Below are positions 56,650 through 64,000 of a stretch of DNA of 64,000 nt, piece by piece. Positions within the stretch are counted from its first letter, which is position 1; each line of letters begins with the position of its first letter. The stretch comes from Leucobacter chromiireducens subsp. solipictus (GTDB lineage: Bacteria; Actinomycetota; Actinomycetes; Actinomycetales; Microbacteriaceae). The stretch is from NCBI RefSeq assembly GCF_016758195.1, contig NZ_QYAC01000005.1, positions 62,001-126,000 on the forward strand. Direction: 5' to 3'. The notes under the pieces were generated by a model. That model ran no database searches. It saw only the letters and a list, made by a program, of their open reading frames with translations, and was not told where the DNA came from. A program made the translations under genes and the position numbers.

Positions 56650-57993
56650 ATGGACGTGTTGCTCTTTATCACTCAGTTGCTGGTGGTGCTCGGCTGTATT
56701 GTTATGGGCACGCGCTCGAGTGGTGTCGGCCTCGGCCTCTGGGGCGGTGCCGGAGTCGCGATCCTCGTGTTCGTGTTCGGGCTTGTCCCCGGTTCGCCTC
56801 CCGTCGACGCACTGCTGATTGTGCTCGCCGTGGTGCTCGCCTCCTCCATGATGCAGTCCGCGGGCGGGATCGATTGGATGGTCTCGATCGCGGCGAAGCT
56901 GATCGCGCGCAGCCCGAAGCAGATCACGCTGGTCGCCCCGCTGGTGTCGTTCCTGTTCGCCGTTGGCGCCGGAACCTCGAACATCCTGTACCCGCTGCTT
57001 CCCGTGATCCAGGATCTGTCCTACCGCAATGGCGTGCGCCCCTCACGTCCGCTGTCGCTCTCGGTGGTCGCGACGGGCGTGGCGCTGGCCTGTAGCCCGG
57101 TCTCCGCGGCCATGGCAGCGATGGTGACCCTCACGGACACGGCACCCTGGGACTTCGAACTCGTCGACATCCTGAAGGTCACGATCCCCGCGGCCGTCGT
57201 GGGCATCATCATTTCGGGCATCATCGTCAACCGGCTCGGCAAGGACATCGCCGACGATCCCGAGATCCAGGAGCGCATCGCCTCCGGGAAGATCCCGGCC
57301 CCCTCCGCAAACGCCGCTGAGGTCCGCGCCGAGGTCACGGTGACAGCAGCCGGCCGCAACGCCGCCATCATCTTCTTGCTCGGCGTCGCCGCGATCGTCG
57401 CGTTCGGCCTGTTCAAGGGGATGCGCCCGCTCGATGCCGCGGGTGACCCGGTCGCGATGACGCCGATCATCGAGATCGTGATGTTCGTGGTCGGCACGCT
57501 GATCCTCGTGGTGTCCCGACCGAAGGTTGCCGAGATCCCGACCATGACGGTGTTCAAGGCGGGTATGGTCTCGGCGATCGCGCTCTTCGGGCTCGCCTGG
57601 CTGACGGACACCTTCCTCGGTGCCCACACCACGCTGATCGCTGATGGTGTCGGCGGGCTCGTGACGGCGGCCCCCTGGATCTTCGCGCTGGGCGTGTTCC
57701 TCGTGTGCGTGCTCACGACGAGTCAATCCACCGCCACCCGGACCATCGTGCCGATCGGACTGGCGGCGGGGATCCCGCTCGGACTCCTCTCGGGCATGTG
57801 GGCGGGCGCGTTTGCCGGCATCTACCTGCTGCCGACCAACGGCTCGCAGATCGCCGCCGCGAACTTCGACACCTCGGGCTCCACGAAGCTCGGCACAAAG
57901 CTCGTCGACCACTCCTTCTTCCTCCCCACACTGATCCTCGCGGTGACCACCATTGCCGTCGGTGCCCTGTTCGGGGTGCTCTGGGGCGGATAA
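56650..57993 (+). CDS. Anaerobic C4-dicarboxylate transporter (DcuA/DcuB type)
   Basis: 447 residues, about 11 helices. It opens LLFITQLLVVLGCIVMGTRS and has GVGLGLWGGAGVAILVFVFG. VGAGTSNILYPLLPVIQDLS and LLPTNGSQIAAANFDTSGST are strong Dcu-family marks. It exchanges fumarate, malate, aspartate or succinate. AAGGGGGATC precedes the ATG. It is divergent from SulP, followed by a terminator, and has no partner gene. Confidence 0.92.
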   Translation: MDVLLFITQLLVVLGCIVMGTRSSGVGLGLWGGAGVAILVFVFGLVPGSPPVDALLIVLAVVLASSMMQSAGGIDWMVSIAAKLIARSPKQITLVAPLVSFLFAVGAGTSNILYPLLPVIQDLSYRNGVRPSRPLSLSVVATGVALACSPVSAAMAAMVTLTDTAPWDFELVDILKVTIPAAVVGIIISGIIVNRLGKDIADDPEIQERIASGKIPAPSANAAEVRAEVTVTAAGRNAAIIFLLGVAAIVAFGLFKGMRPLDAAGDPVAMTPIIEIVMFVVGTLILVVSRPKVAEIPTMTVFKAGMVSAIALFGLAWLTDTFLGAHTTLIADGVGGLVTAAPWIFALGVFLVCVLTTSQSTATRTIVPIGLAAGIPLGLLSGMWAGAFAGIYLLPTNGSQIAAANFDTSGSTKLGTKLVDHSFFLPTLILAVTTIAVGALFGVLWGG

Positions 57994-58014
57994 GTTCACG
58001 CCGGGACAGAAACG

Positions 58015-58048
58015 ACGCCCCCGAGGAGCTCCGGCTCCTCGGGGGCGT
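58015..58048 (+). terminator. Terminator after the Dcu gene
   Basis: Perfect 14-bp arms ACGCCCCCGAGGAG and CTCCTCGGGGGCGT with a 6-nt loop, 21 bp after the stop. Convergent with the GNAT gene, so likely bidirectional. Confidence 0.88.
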
Positions 58049-58067
58049 CGCGTGTGGGGCAGCGGGC

Positions 58068-58685
58068 CTAGCCGGCCGGCGGCCTCAGAAAGCTCTGCAC
58101 CACCGGGGAACCCGGGATGTGGATTCGCTGTGCCGGGCGATATCCGAGCCGCTCGTACCGCGCATCGTTCGCGGGATTCGACGACTCCAGATAGCTCTGC
58201 AGCCCCGCGGCGTCATACCGCTCGAGTGCCGCCTGCACCAGGCGCATCCCGATCCCGAGGCCGCGGGCCTCGCGGGCGACCGCCAGCAGGGAGAGGTATG
58301 CGTGCGGCGTCGTGGGGCGGGCGGCCGCGAAGAGCTCGCCCTCGGTGAGGAGCGCTGCCGCGGCGACGTCACCGATCGTGTCGCGCAGGAGCCGCTCATA
58401 CGCGGGGAGATCGGCCTCGTGAACCTCGTCCTGCCCTGGCGGGAACCACGTCGAGACCGCGGCCACGGTGCCGTCTGGCAGCTCCGCGACGAGCGGGGTT
58501 CCGTAGCGCACGGCCTGATCCGCCATGAAGCGCCAGTGCGCGAGCGCGTGCGCCATGCGTGCGGGGTGCGCGGGAAACGCGGGCCCCCACACCGGGTCGT
58601 CCCAGAATCCTTCCGCGAGGACGCGGGCCGTCACGCCGAGGTCGGCAACGGTCAAGGGGCGGACGGTGAAATCGGTGAGCGTCAT
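58068..58685 (-). CDS. GNAT-family N-acetyltransferase
   Basis: 205 residues from ATG 58685. It opens FTVRPLTVADLGVTARVLAE, and the acetyl-CoA loop is SLLAVAREARGLGIGMRLVQ; the C-terminus has YLESSNPANDARYERLGYRP. Substrate unknown; the fold matches small-molecule acetyltransferases. A run of Ala/Leu codons in the middle is normal for this genome. Single gene. Confidence 0.88.
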   Translation of the reverse strand: MTLTDFTVRPLTVADLGVTARVLAEGFWDDPVWGPAFPAHPARMAHALAHWRFMADQAVRYGTPLVAELPDGTVAAVSTWFPPGQDEVHEADLPAYERLLRDTIGDVAAAALLTEGELFAAARPTTPHAYLSLLAVAREARGLGIGMRLVQAALERYDAAGLQSYLESSNPANDARYERLGYRPAQRIHIPGSPVVQSFLRPPAG

Positions 58686-58764
58686 GGTGTTCCTGGGGTG
58701 CAGGGCACCCGTGATCGTGTGGCAGATCGTGTCGGACGTTGGGCTGCGCGCCGCGCATGCGCCG

Positions 58765-59859
58765 CTACTGGGCGTCGCGGTATGCGTCCCACGCGCGCTT
58801 GCAGGCGTGCGCGATCGCGTCGATGTGCGCCGGATCCTCCGCGACCCACTCGGTGCCCGGCTCCTGGAGTTCGGCGGCTGCGACTGGGCCGAGCAGGTAT
58901 TCCCGCAGGAATTCTGCCTGGACCGCTCCGAGCCGCAGCCCGGCCGCGTCGGCTTCCGCCCGCATCGCCCCAAACCGGGCGCCAGCCGCGCGGATCTCCT
59001 CGCTTCCGAGGTACGGCTGGTTCAAGAGCACGGCCTCCGGATGCGACACCTCGAAGCCCGCGCGGTGGGCCTCGGCCAGTGCCCGCAGCGCGGCAGCGTC
59101 CATCGTGGGACGGTCCGCCGGGTCGCGCTCTTCGCCCTGGTGGTCGCCGCGGTTCGACAGGGCGACAACGTCGGGCAGCCTGTCTGCCTCGGCACGGGCC
59201 ACGTTCACGGCGCCGTCGCGCGTGGTCGTGGTGTTCATGGTGTCGTGGAACGAGAGGCGCGTGAACGAGCCGCCGTGAGCGAGGCCGTGCTCCAGGAACA
59301 TGTCGGTGAGTGCCTCGCGGGTGCGTTCATACACGCCGAGCCCCTGCTCCGCGGTGTCCGCGAACGCGTCGACGAGGCGTTGCAGCCCGGCGTCGGTGTC
59401 GGGGATCTCCAGGATCGGGAAGAAGGAGAACGTGACGGGGCGGATGGCGTCGACACCGGTGAGATCGACCTTGTGCCACGGGCCGGCAGCGCGTACGCGT
59501 TCAATGGCGGCGGCGAGGTCCGCGCGCACGTCGTCGGGCTTGCGGCGGTTCGGGTCCCGGATGAGCCGGGGATGCGGGTTGATGACCGCGACGATGCGGG
59601 GATCGATCTCTGCCCAGCGGCGCACGATTGATGCGGTGGCGACGTCGCTGAAGTCGTACTGCAACCGGCGGGTGAGCGCGGGAGAGAGGAACTCGGCAAC
59701 TTCCTCGGGGATCGCGGCCCCCGAGTGCGGGGTCGCCACGAGCAGGTCAGCGTCGGCGATGGCCTGCTCCAGGGTGCGGGTGTCCGAGTCGGCGTAGTGC
59801 GTGATCTGCTCGGGAGTGAACACGGTGCCGGCGGGAATGAGGTCGAGTGAGGTGCTCAT
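58765..59859 (-). CDS. N-formylglutamate amidohydrolase-like protein
   Basis: 364 residues from ATG 59859; upstream sites are weak. The FGase fold is recognised from LLVATPHSGAAIPEEVAEFL (metal His), AVINPHPRLIRDPNRR, and RLSFHDTMNTTTTRDGAVN. The family hydrolyses N-formylglutamate in histidine breakdown, but no hut genes are near, so another substrate is possible. It is longer than many FGases, with a helical C-terminal extension. Confidence 0.8.
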   Translation of the reverse strand: MSTSLDLIPAGTVFTPEQITHYADSDTRTLEQAIADADLLVATPHSGAAIPEEVAEFLSPALTRRLQYDFSDVATASIVRRWAEIDPRIVAVINPHPRLIRDPNRRKPDDVRADLAAAIERVRAAGPWHKVDLTGVDAIRPVTFSFFPILEIPDTDAGLQRLVDAFADTAEQGLGVYERTREALTDMFLEHGLAHGGSFTRLSFHDTMNTTTTRDGAVNVARAEADRLPDVVALSNRGDHQGEERDPADRPTMDAAALRALAEAHRAGFEVSHPEAVLLNQPYLGSEEIRAAGARFGAMRAEADAAGLRLGAVQAEFLREYLLGPVAAAELQEPGTEWVAEDPAHIDAIAHACKRAWDAYRDAQ

Positions 59860-59998
59860 GTGATCAGAGTATCCAGGACCGAGGTGGCTGACCAGAGCTT
59901 CGCGTGAGTTCGCTGAGACGCCCCGTGAGGGGGGCAACCCGCCACCGGGGATCCGGACGGTGCAGCTCCTGAGCGTCTGCCTGGCGTCCCCGGATTGC

Positions 59999-60047
59999 GG
60001 TGCGCCGGGCCGGGCGGATGAGTCACTCCCGCCCGGCCCGGCGCACC
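59999..60047 (-). terminator. Terminator of the S1 protease gene
   Basis: GC-rich stem with about 18-bp arms (around 59999-60016 with 60030-60047) right after the protease stop on the minus strand. Confidence 0.85.
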
Positions 60048-60057
60048 GCGCAGGGTC

Positions 60058-62157
60058 TTACACTCCGGCGGCTGCACCGTTCCGGTGTGCGCGTCGGCGT
60101 GCGCCTGCGACTGCGGCCGCGGTGCCGAGCAGTACGGCGATCACGCCCAGGACCGCAAAGGGCAGGACGGTCGAGCCGCCCGTCTCAGACAGCCCGGCGA
60201 CGGTCGGGTCCTCCGGGGAGAGTCCGGTGTCGTCGGTTCCGCTGCCGGAACCGCCGCTGCCGGCACCGGTCGCGACGACCGCGAACGTGACGGCTGCGGA
60301 CGGGGAATTCACGCCGTTGACGGTCTGTGCCGCGGTGAGCGTGTATCCGGCCGGCGCGTCCAGACCGCTGAGCGGTGCCTGCCACGTGCCGTCCGCGCCC
60401 ACCCGGATCGCCGCGTCCCCGCTGTTCGCCGACGCATCGCCCAGCGTCGCGGTGATGACGGCACCGGGCAGGCCGGTTCCGGCTACCGTGCGTGGTGCCT
60501 GTCCGACGGTGAAACGATCGTCCGGGGTGATCGAGGTGATCTGCGGCGCTGCCGGAGTCACCGTGAGCGTCGCGGTCGAGGTGCCGGAGGTGGCCCCGTC
60601 GAGTTCCTGGCTCGCCGAGATGGTGTGCCGACCAATATCGACCCCGTGGGCGACGAGGCTCCATGTCCCGTCGGCAGCCACACGTGCGGTGCGTGCCGCG
60701 TCGCCCGGGAGCCCGGTTACCGCGACGGTGGCGTCGGGTGCCCCGGTGCCCGACACCCGGGCATCGGCCGTCCGCGCGCCCTCGTCCGCCGCGACCTCCT
60801 GGTCGTCGAGCGTGGGGGCGGGCAGCGCGACCGTGAGCGCGGCGGTCGTGGTGGCCGAGGAGCTGTAACCATTCGTGGCGACGAGCGAGTAGGTCACGTC
60901 CCCGGGAGTATCCGGAGCGGAGAATTGGACCTCCCCGCCGTCGTTCGGGAACACCCGCGTCTCGAGGCCGGGAGCTGAAACGCTCAGCTCAGCGGCGTTG
61001 CTGGGCACGGCGACCACGATGTCTCCGCCTGCCGGAATGCTCTCCCCGGCAGCGGGCGTCGTGACGGTTGGGGCGTCGATATCGAGGGAGACGGTATAAC
61101 CGCCGGTGTACTCAAGTGCGTCGGCGAGCCGCGTGTACCATGCCCAGTCGTCACCGGCGGTGACGGTGGATGGACTCCCGCTCACGATCCCCACGGCCTG
61201 GTCGCCCTGGAAGACGGCACCGCCGGAATCGCCCGGATTGCTGGTCGCGCCGCCCAGGAAGCCGTGCACCCAGCGGCCGGACACCTGCATGTAGCCGTCC
61301 AGGATCTCGGTGGGGCGGAGCTGTCCGTCGGTGTACAGCAGTTCGACCGTCGTGTTTCCGGAGGTCAGCCCCGTCGTCCGGCCCGACTTCGCGATGGTCC
61401 CCGAGACCGGATCCGCCAGGCCTTTGACCGGGGTCGCTGCGGCGGCGAGGTCGTTGTCGGCGGCGGTGCTCCAATCCGTGACCGACGGGTGCAGCGTCAG
61501 GGAATCGTTCGCAATATCGATCACGCTGATGTCCGTGGAGTCCGGGGCGTTCTCTGCGCCGAGGGTATTCCCGGGGCCGCCGTACTGCGAGAAGCCGAAG
61601 TGTCCGGTGAGGCCCGTCCCGTTCGGACCGGTTGCATCGTTGTTCCCGGCGTGGGCCGCGTCGTCCGATGGCTGGGACAGGGTGACCTCGGTGAGCGCGC
61701 CGTCCGAGGTGCAGTGTCCGGCGCTGAGCAGCGCCGGATCGCCCGTGGGGCTCCACGCCGTGAATCCCACGGAGCACAGCGCGTCGAAGTTCCCGTTCTG
61801 TCCGCTGAGGTAGCCGGCACCGCCGACGACGTCGGTCGCCGTGTCCGCGACGGGAGCATCAACAAAGGCGATGTCTTCCACATCGAGACTCTCCAGGAGC
61901 TCCGCCGTACCCGGAGCGTCCCGCAGCGCCTCGTTCACGAGGACGATGGAGGTACCGTCCGTCGTGACGCCGTAGCCGAGGGCTGCGTCCGGCGTCGTGC
62001 TCGTTGCGGTGAGGGTCGCGGCGGCCGCTGCGGCGGCGGCCGTGGGGTCCAGGTCGGACGATGTGGGGCCCTCGGCGAATGCCGGTGCGGCTCCCCACAC
62101 CGTCCCGAGGGTCAGTAGAGCGGCGGCGCAAAGCGCAGCGGGGCGACGTTGTGTCAC
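60058..62157 (-). CDS. Secreted S1-family serine protease with Ig-like repeats and LSETG anchor
   Basis: 699 residues from GTG 62157, with GGGAGGAA 9 nt upstream. A signal peptide ends near APAFA. The chymotrypsin-like triad can be read as His in LLSAGHCTS, Asp in STDISVIDIAN, and Ser in TSNPGDSGGAVF, with DALCSVGFTAW typical of alpha-lytic/streptogrisin-like proteases. Three Ig-like domains follow, repeating VAADGTWSL or VGADGTWQA patterns. LSETG (656-660), a helix and ARRRAHR end it. It should be a wall-anchored protease. Confidence 0.9.
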   Translation of the reverse strand: MTQRRPAALCAAALLTLGTVWGAAPAFAEGPTSSDLDPTAAAAAAAATLTATSTTPDAALGYGVTTDGTSIVLVNEALRDAPGTAELLESLDVEDIAFVDAPVADTATDVVGGAGYLSGQNGNFDALCSVGFTAWSPTGDPALLSAGHCTSDGALTEVTLSQPSDDAAHAGNNDATGPNGTGLTGHFGFSQYGGPGNTLGAENAPDSTDISVIDIANDSLTLHPSVTDWSTAADNDLAAAATPVKGLADPVSGTIAKSGRTTGLTSGNTTVELLYTDGQLRPTEILDGYMQVSGRWVHGFLGGATSNPGDSGGAVFQGDQAVGIVSGSPSTVTAGDDWAWYTRLADALEYTGGYTVSLDIDAPTVTTPAAGESIPAGGDIVVAVPSNAAELSVSAPGLETRVFPNDGGEVQFSAPDTPGDVTYSLVATNGYSSSATTTAALTVALPAPTLDDQEVAADEGARTADARVSGTGAPDATVAVTGLPGDAARTARVAADGTWSLVAHGVDIGRHTISASQELDGATSGTSTATLTVTPAAPQITSITPDDRFTVGQAPRTVAGTGLPGAVITATLGDASANSGDAAIRVGADGTWQAPLSGLDAPAGYTLTAAQTVNGVNSPSAAVTFAVVATGAGSGGSGSGTDDTGLSPEDPTVAGLSETGGSTVLPFAVLGVIAVLLGTAAAVAGARRRAHRNGAAAGV

Positions 62158-62180
62158 GGGTGGGTTCCTCCCAGTTGGTT

Positions 62181-62225
62181 GGTGAAGCAGTGCGATCCGC
62201 CGGGTTGGTGGGTGAAGCAGTGCGA
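62181..62225 (-). repeat. Direct repeat upstream of the protease gene
   Basis: GGTGAAGCAGTGCGA occurs at 62181-62195 and again at 62211-62225, 30 bp apart. It lies just before the protease ribosome site, so it may be an operator or a leader-RNA element. Confidence 0.5.
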
Positions 62226-62496
62226 GCCGCGAGGTCCGGGACCGAGTGTCGCCCGGAGCCACCGCCCCGTGACGGCTGTTCGACAGCCCGAAGGACGGCA
62301 CCACGCTACGGAAGATTCACCGGCCCGGAAGGAAAATGAGTAGAACGGTTCTGAAACTGAAGGCGCGTTTACGAAACCACTCACGAGGGTCCGGGCCGCT
62401 GCTGAGTGGGGTTCCCCGCGACAGAGCCGGGTCGTTATCCTGTCCGTACCCTCGCGGTGCCCGCGGGGGCGAGGACCGCGAGAGAGCGAGGCGTTC

Positions 62497-62805
62497 ATGA
62501 CCGAGACCCGCGATGCGCTCTGGGGCGGCTGGGAGTCCGCGGAACCCGGAACCCCTGGACTCAATTTCGAGCCGTCGGGCACGGTCCGGGGTTCCGACGG
62601 CTGCAATGAGATCGTGAGCACGTACCGGCGCGTGGCCGGTGGGGCGCAGATCGCGCCAGCGGTGATGACTGCGCGCGCCTGCATCGGCGTTGACCAGTGG
62701 CTCGCCGCCGCTGCCGAGGTTCGTCTCGTCGGCGATCGTCTGCGCGTCTATGCGGCGGACGGCCGTCCGATCGGCTGGCTCACGCGCCGCGGCACCACGG
62801 AATGA
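62497..62805 (+). CDS. META/HslJ-like domain protein
   Basis: 102 residues. GSDGCNEIVSTYRRVAGGAQ and VMTARACIG fit the META domain (HslJ and related), which is often secreted, but no signal peptide is seen here. Two Cys could form the usual disulfide of the family. It faces away from the protease gene. Function of the family is unclear; heat-shock and stress links are known for HslJ. Confidence 0.7.
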   Translation: MTETRDALWGGWESAEPGTPGLNFEPSGTVRGSDGCNEIVSTYRRVAGGAQIAPAVMTARACIGVDQWLAAAAEVRLVGDRLRVYAADGRPIGWLTRRGTTE

Positions 62806-62871
62806 GGCGCGGCACCGTGGACTGAGGGAGCGCGCACCGAGCCCGCTCGTGCGCGGCCGAGGGCGTTGAGC

Positions 62872-63351
62872 CTAGGCGCGGCCCCGGTTGCGGCGGCGGA
62901 TCGGGCGGGGCGGCTTGCCGCCTCGAAACGACTCGGCGGAATCGACCACGAACCCCTGCCGGAGCGCTTCCCGGCCGATCAGCACGCGAAACAACATCTC
63001 CTCGCGGTCGGTGAGGGTGAACTCTGCCGAGATGCGTCGCCCCACGAGCTCAACGTCGATGCGGACGACCGGCCGCTCCTGGGCATGCCCGGACGAGCTC
63101 CGCACAGTCCGACGATCGTGCACGGGAAGCTCGACCTCGACGGCGTCATCGTCGCTGAGCTGCCACGGGTGGGCGATGAACCGCACCCACGGCGCGCCGT
63201 CGCGTTCGAATTCGGTGATCCCGGTGGCGTGGAGCGCGGAGGTCTGTGCGCCGGTGTCGATCTTGGCTTTGATCCACGGGACGCCCACATCCGGGAGCGA
63301 CACCCACTCGCGCCACCCGCAGAGAGTGCTTGAATAGTGGTGTCCGCTCAC
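62872..63351 (-). CDS. ATP-dependent zinc protease-like (RimK-associated) protein
   Basis: 159 residues from GTG 63351, which sits 24 bp from the divergent ATP-grasp gene. The retropepsin-like fold of the family reads GWREWVSLPDVGVPWIKAKI, then DTGAQTSALHA with the catalytic-type Asp-Thr-Gly, and FRVLIGREALRQGFVVD. Such genes often lie beside rimK; their role may be to process or bind the modified peptide. Confidence 0.85.
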   Translation of the reverse strand: MSGHHYSSTLCGWREWVSLPDVGVPWIKAKIDTGAQTSALHATGITEFERDGAPWVRFIAHPWQLSDDDAVEVELPVHDRRTVRSSSGHAQERPVVRIDVELVGRRISAEFTLTDREEMLFRVLIGREALRQGFVVDSAESFRGGKPPRPIRRRNRGRA

Positions 63352-63375
63352 GGTTCTATCTTGGCAGGAAACACG

Positions 63376-64000
63376 GTGAAACTCGCGATCCTTTCGCGCG
63401 CCCCCCAGGCGTACTCGACCCAGCGCCTGATGGCGGCGAGCGAGCAGCGCGGGCACCAGGCGCGTGTCCTCAACACCCTGCGGTTCGGGATTGATCTCGC
63501 TGGCGAGCAACCCGATTTGCTGTACCGGGGGAAGCAGCTCAGCGATTACGACGCGATCCTGCCCCGGATCGGGAACTCAATCACGTACTTCGGGACCGCC
63601 GTGGTGCGCCAGTTCGAGCAGATGGACGTGTATACGCCCAATACGGCCAACGGCATCTCCAACGCGCGCGACAAACTGCGCGCCATCCAGATTCTCTCGC
63701 GGCACAGCATCGATATGCCGGCGACCGCGTTTGTGCGCAATCGCGCCGACGTGCGCGCGGCGATCGAGAGCGTCGGCGGGGCGCCCGTCGTGATCAAGCT
63801 GCTCGAGGGGACCCAGGGCATCGGGGTGATCCTCGCTCCGCAGGTCAAGGTCGCGGAGGCCATTATCGAGACCCTGCACTCCACGCGGCAGAACGTGCTC
63901 ATCCAGCGTTTTATCGCGGAGAGTCGGGGGCGGGACATCCGCGCGCTCGTGGTGGGAGACCGGGTCGTCGCCGCGATGCGCCGGATCGCGAGCGGTGATG
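63376..64000 (+). CDS. rimK: RimK-type ATP-grasp alpha-L-glutamate ligase (N-terminal part)
   Basis: 208 residues before the window end; GTG 63376 follows AGGAA. It begins VKLAILSRAPQAYSTQRLMA, then DYDAILPRIGNSITYFGTAV and LLEGTQGIGVILAPQ (the ATP-binding loop), and ALVVGDRVVAAMRR. RimK adds glutamates to ribosomal protein S6, and relatives act on other substrates. The rest lies outside the window. It is divergent from the zinc-protease partner. Confidence 0.9.
   Translation, partial: MKLAILSRAPQAYSTQRLMAASEQRGHQARVLNTLRFGIDLAGEQPDLLYRGKQLSDYDAILPRIGNSITYFGTAVVRQFEQMDVYTPNTANGISNARDKLRAIQILSRHSIDMPATAFVRNRADVRAAIESVGGAPVVIKLLEGTQGIGVILAPQVKVAEAIIETLHSTRQNVLIQRFIAESRGRDIRALVVGDRVVAAMRRIASGD

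Overview
The window comes from the chromosome of a high-GC Gram-positive actinobacterium. GC-rich third codon positions, many GTG starts, DUF2510/DUF937 proteins, a HadA/HadB-like pair next to murB, an AccA3-type biotin carboxylase and LAXTG-type (class E) sortase substrates suggest a member of the Microbacteriaceae, possibly Leucobacter. The genus is inferred from gene style and was not tested.

1-3.5 kb is core chromosome: a truncated diacylglycerol-kinase-type gene, serS, a Cof-type HAD phosphatase, tRNA-Ser(TGA), a small membrane protein and tRNA-Thr(GGT).

3.5-32.4 kb is a genomic island, visibly less GC-rich than its flanks, integrated at the 3' half of tRNA-Thr. A 49-bp core that runs from the anticodon stem to the end of tRNA-Thr occurs three times (3512, 24457, 32409), so the island is two elements in tandem. 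Each core is followed by an identical tRNA-Met(CAT) gene, and each tRNA-Met by its own terminator. Element 1 (about 21 kb) carries three serine-recombinase-family proteins, two of which lack the catalytic serine. It also carries an unknown protein coupled to a DNA methyltransferase, a five-gene membrane/surface cluster, an XRE regulator, a LuxR regulator divergent from a 1346-residue adhesin, an excisionase/tyrosine-integrase pair, and DUF4238 and HEPN-like genes. The octamer GGGTATCG occurs about 15 times in element 1, always on the + strand. Element 2 (about 8 kb) has no integrase. It holds a coiled-coil/GIY-YIG gene pair, a PD-(D/E)XK-like protein, an FRG-domain protein and an IS3-family insertion beside the 5' stub of the element 1 recombinase-like gene. 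This cargo looks defence-related.

32.6-64 kb is core chromosome again: a large LuxR regulator with a beta-helix/MucBP surface protein downstream, an LLM flavin oxidoreductase, an MHS-type transporter, an Eis-like acetyltransferase, a biotin-dependent carboxylase alpha chain and a DUF937 protein. It continues with the run HadA-like, HadB-like, murB, DUF2520, panC, panB; two sulfur amino-acid PLP enzymes; a DUF418/SulP pair; a Dcu-type transporter; a GNAT enzyme; an N-formylglutamate-amidohydrolase-like protein; a sortase-anchored S1 protease; a META-domain protein; and a divergent zinc-protease/RimK pair cut by the window end.
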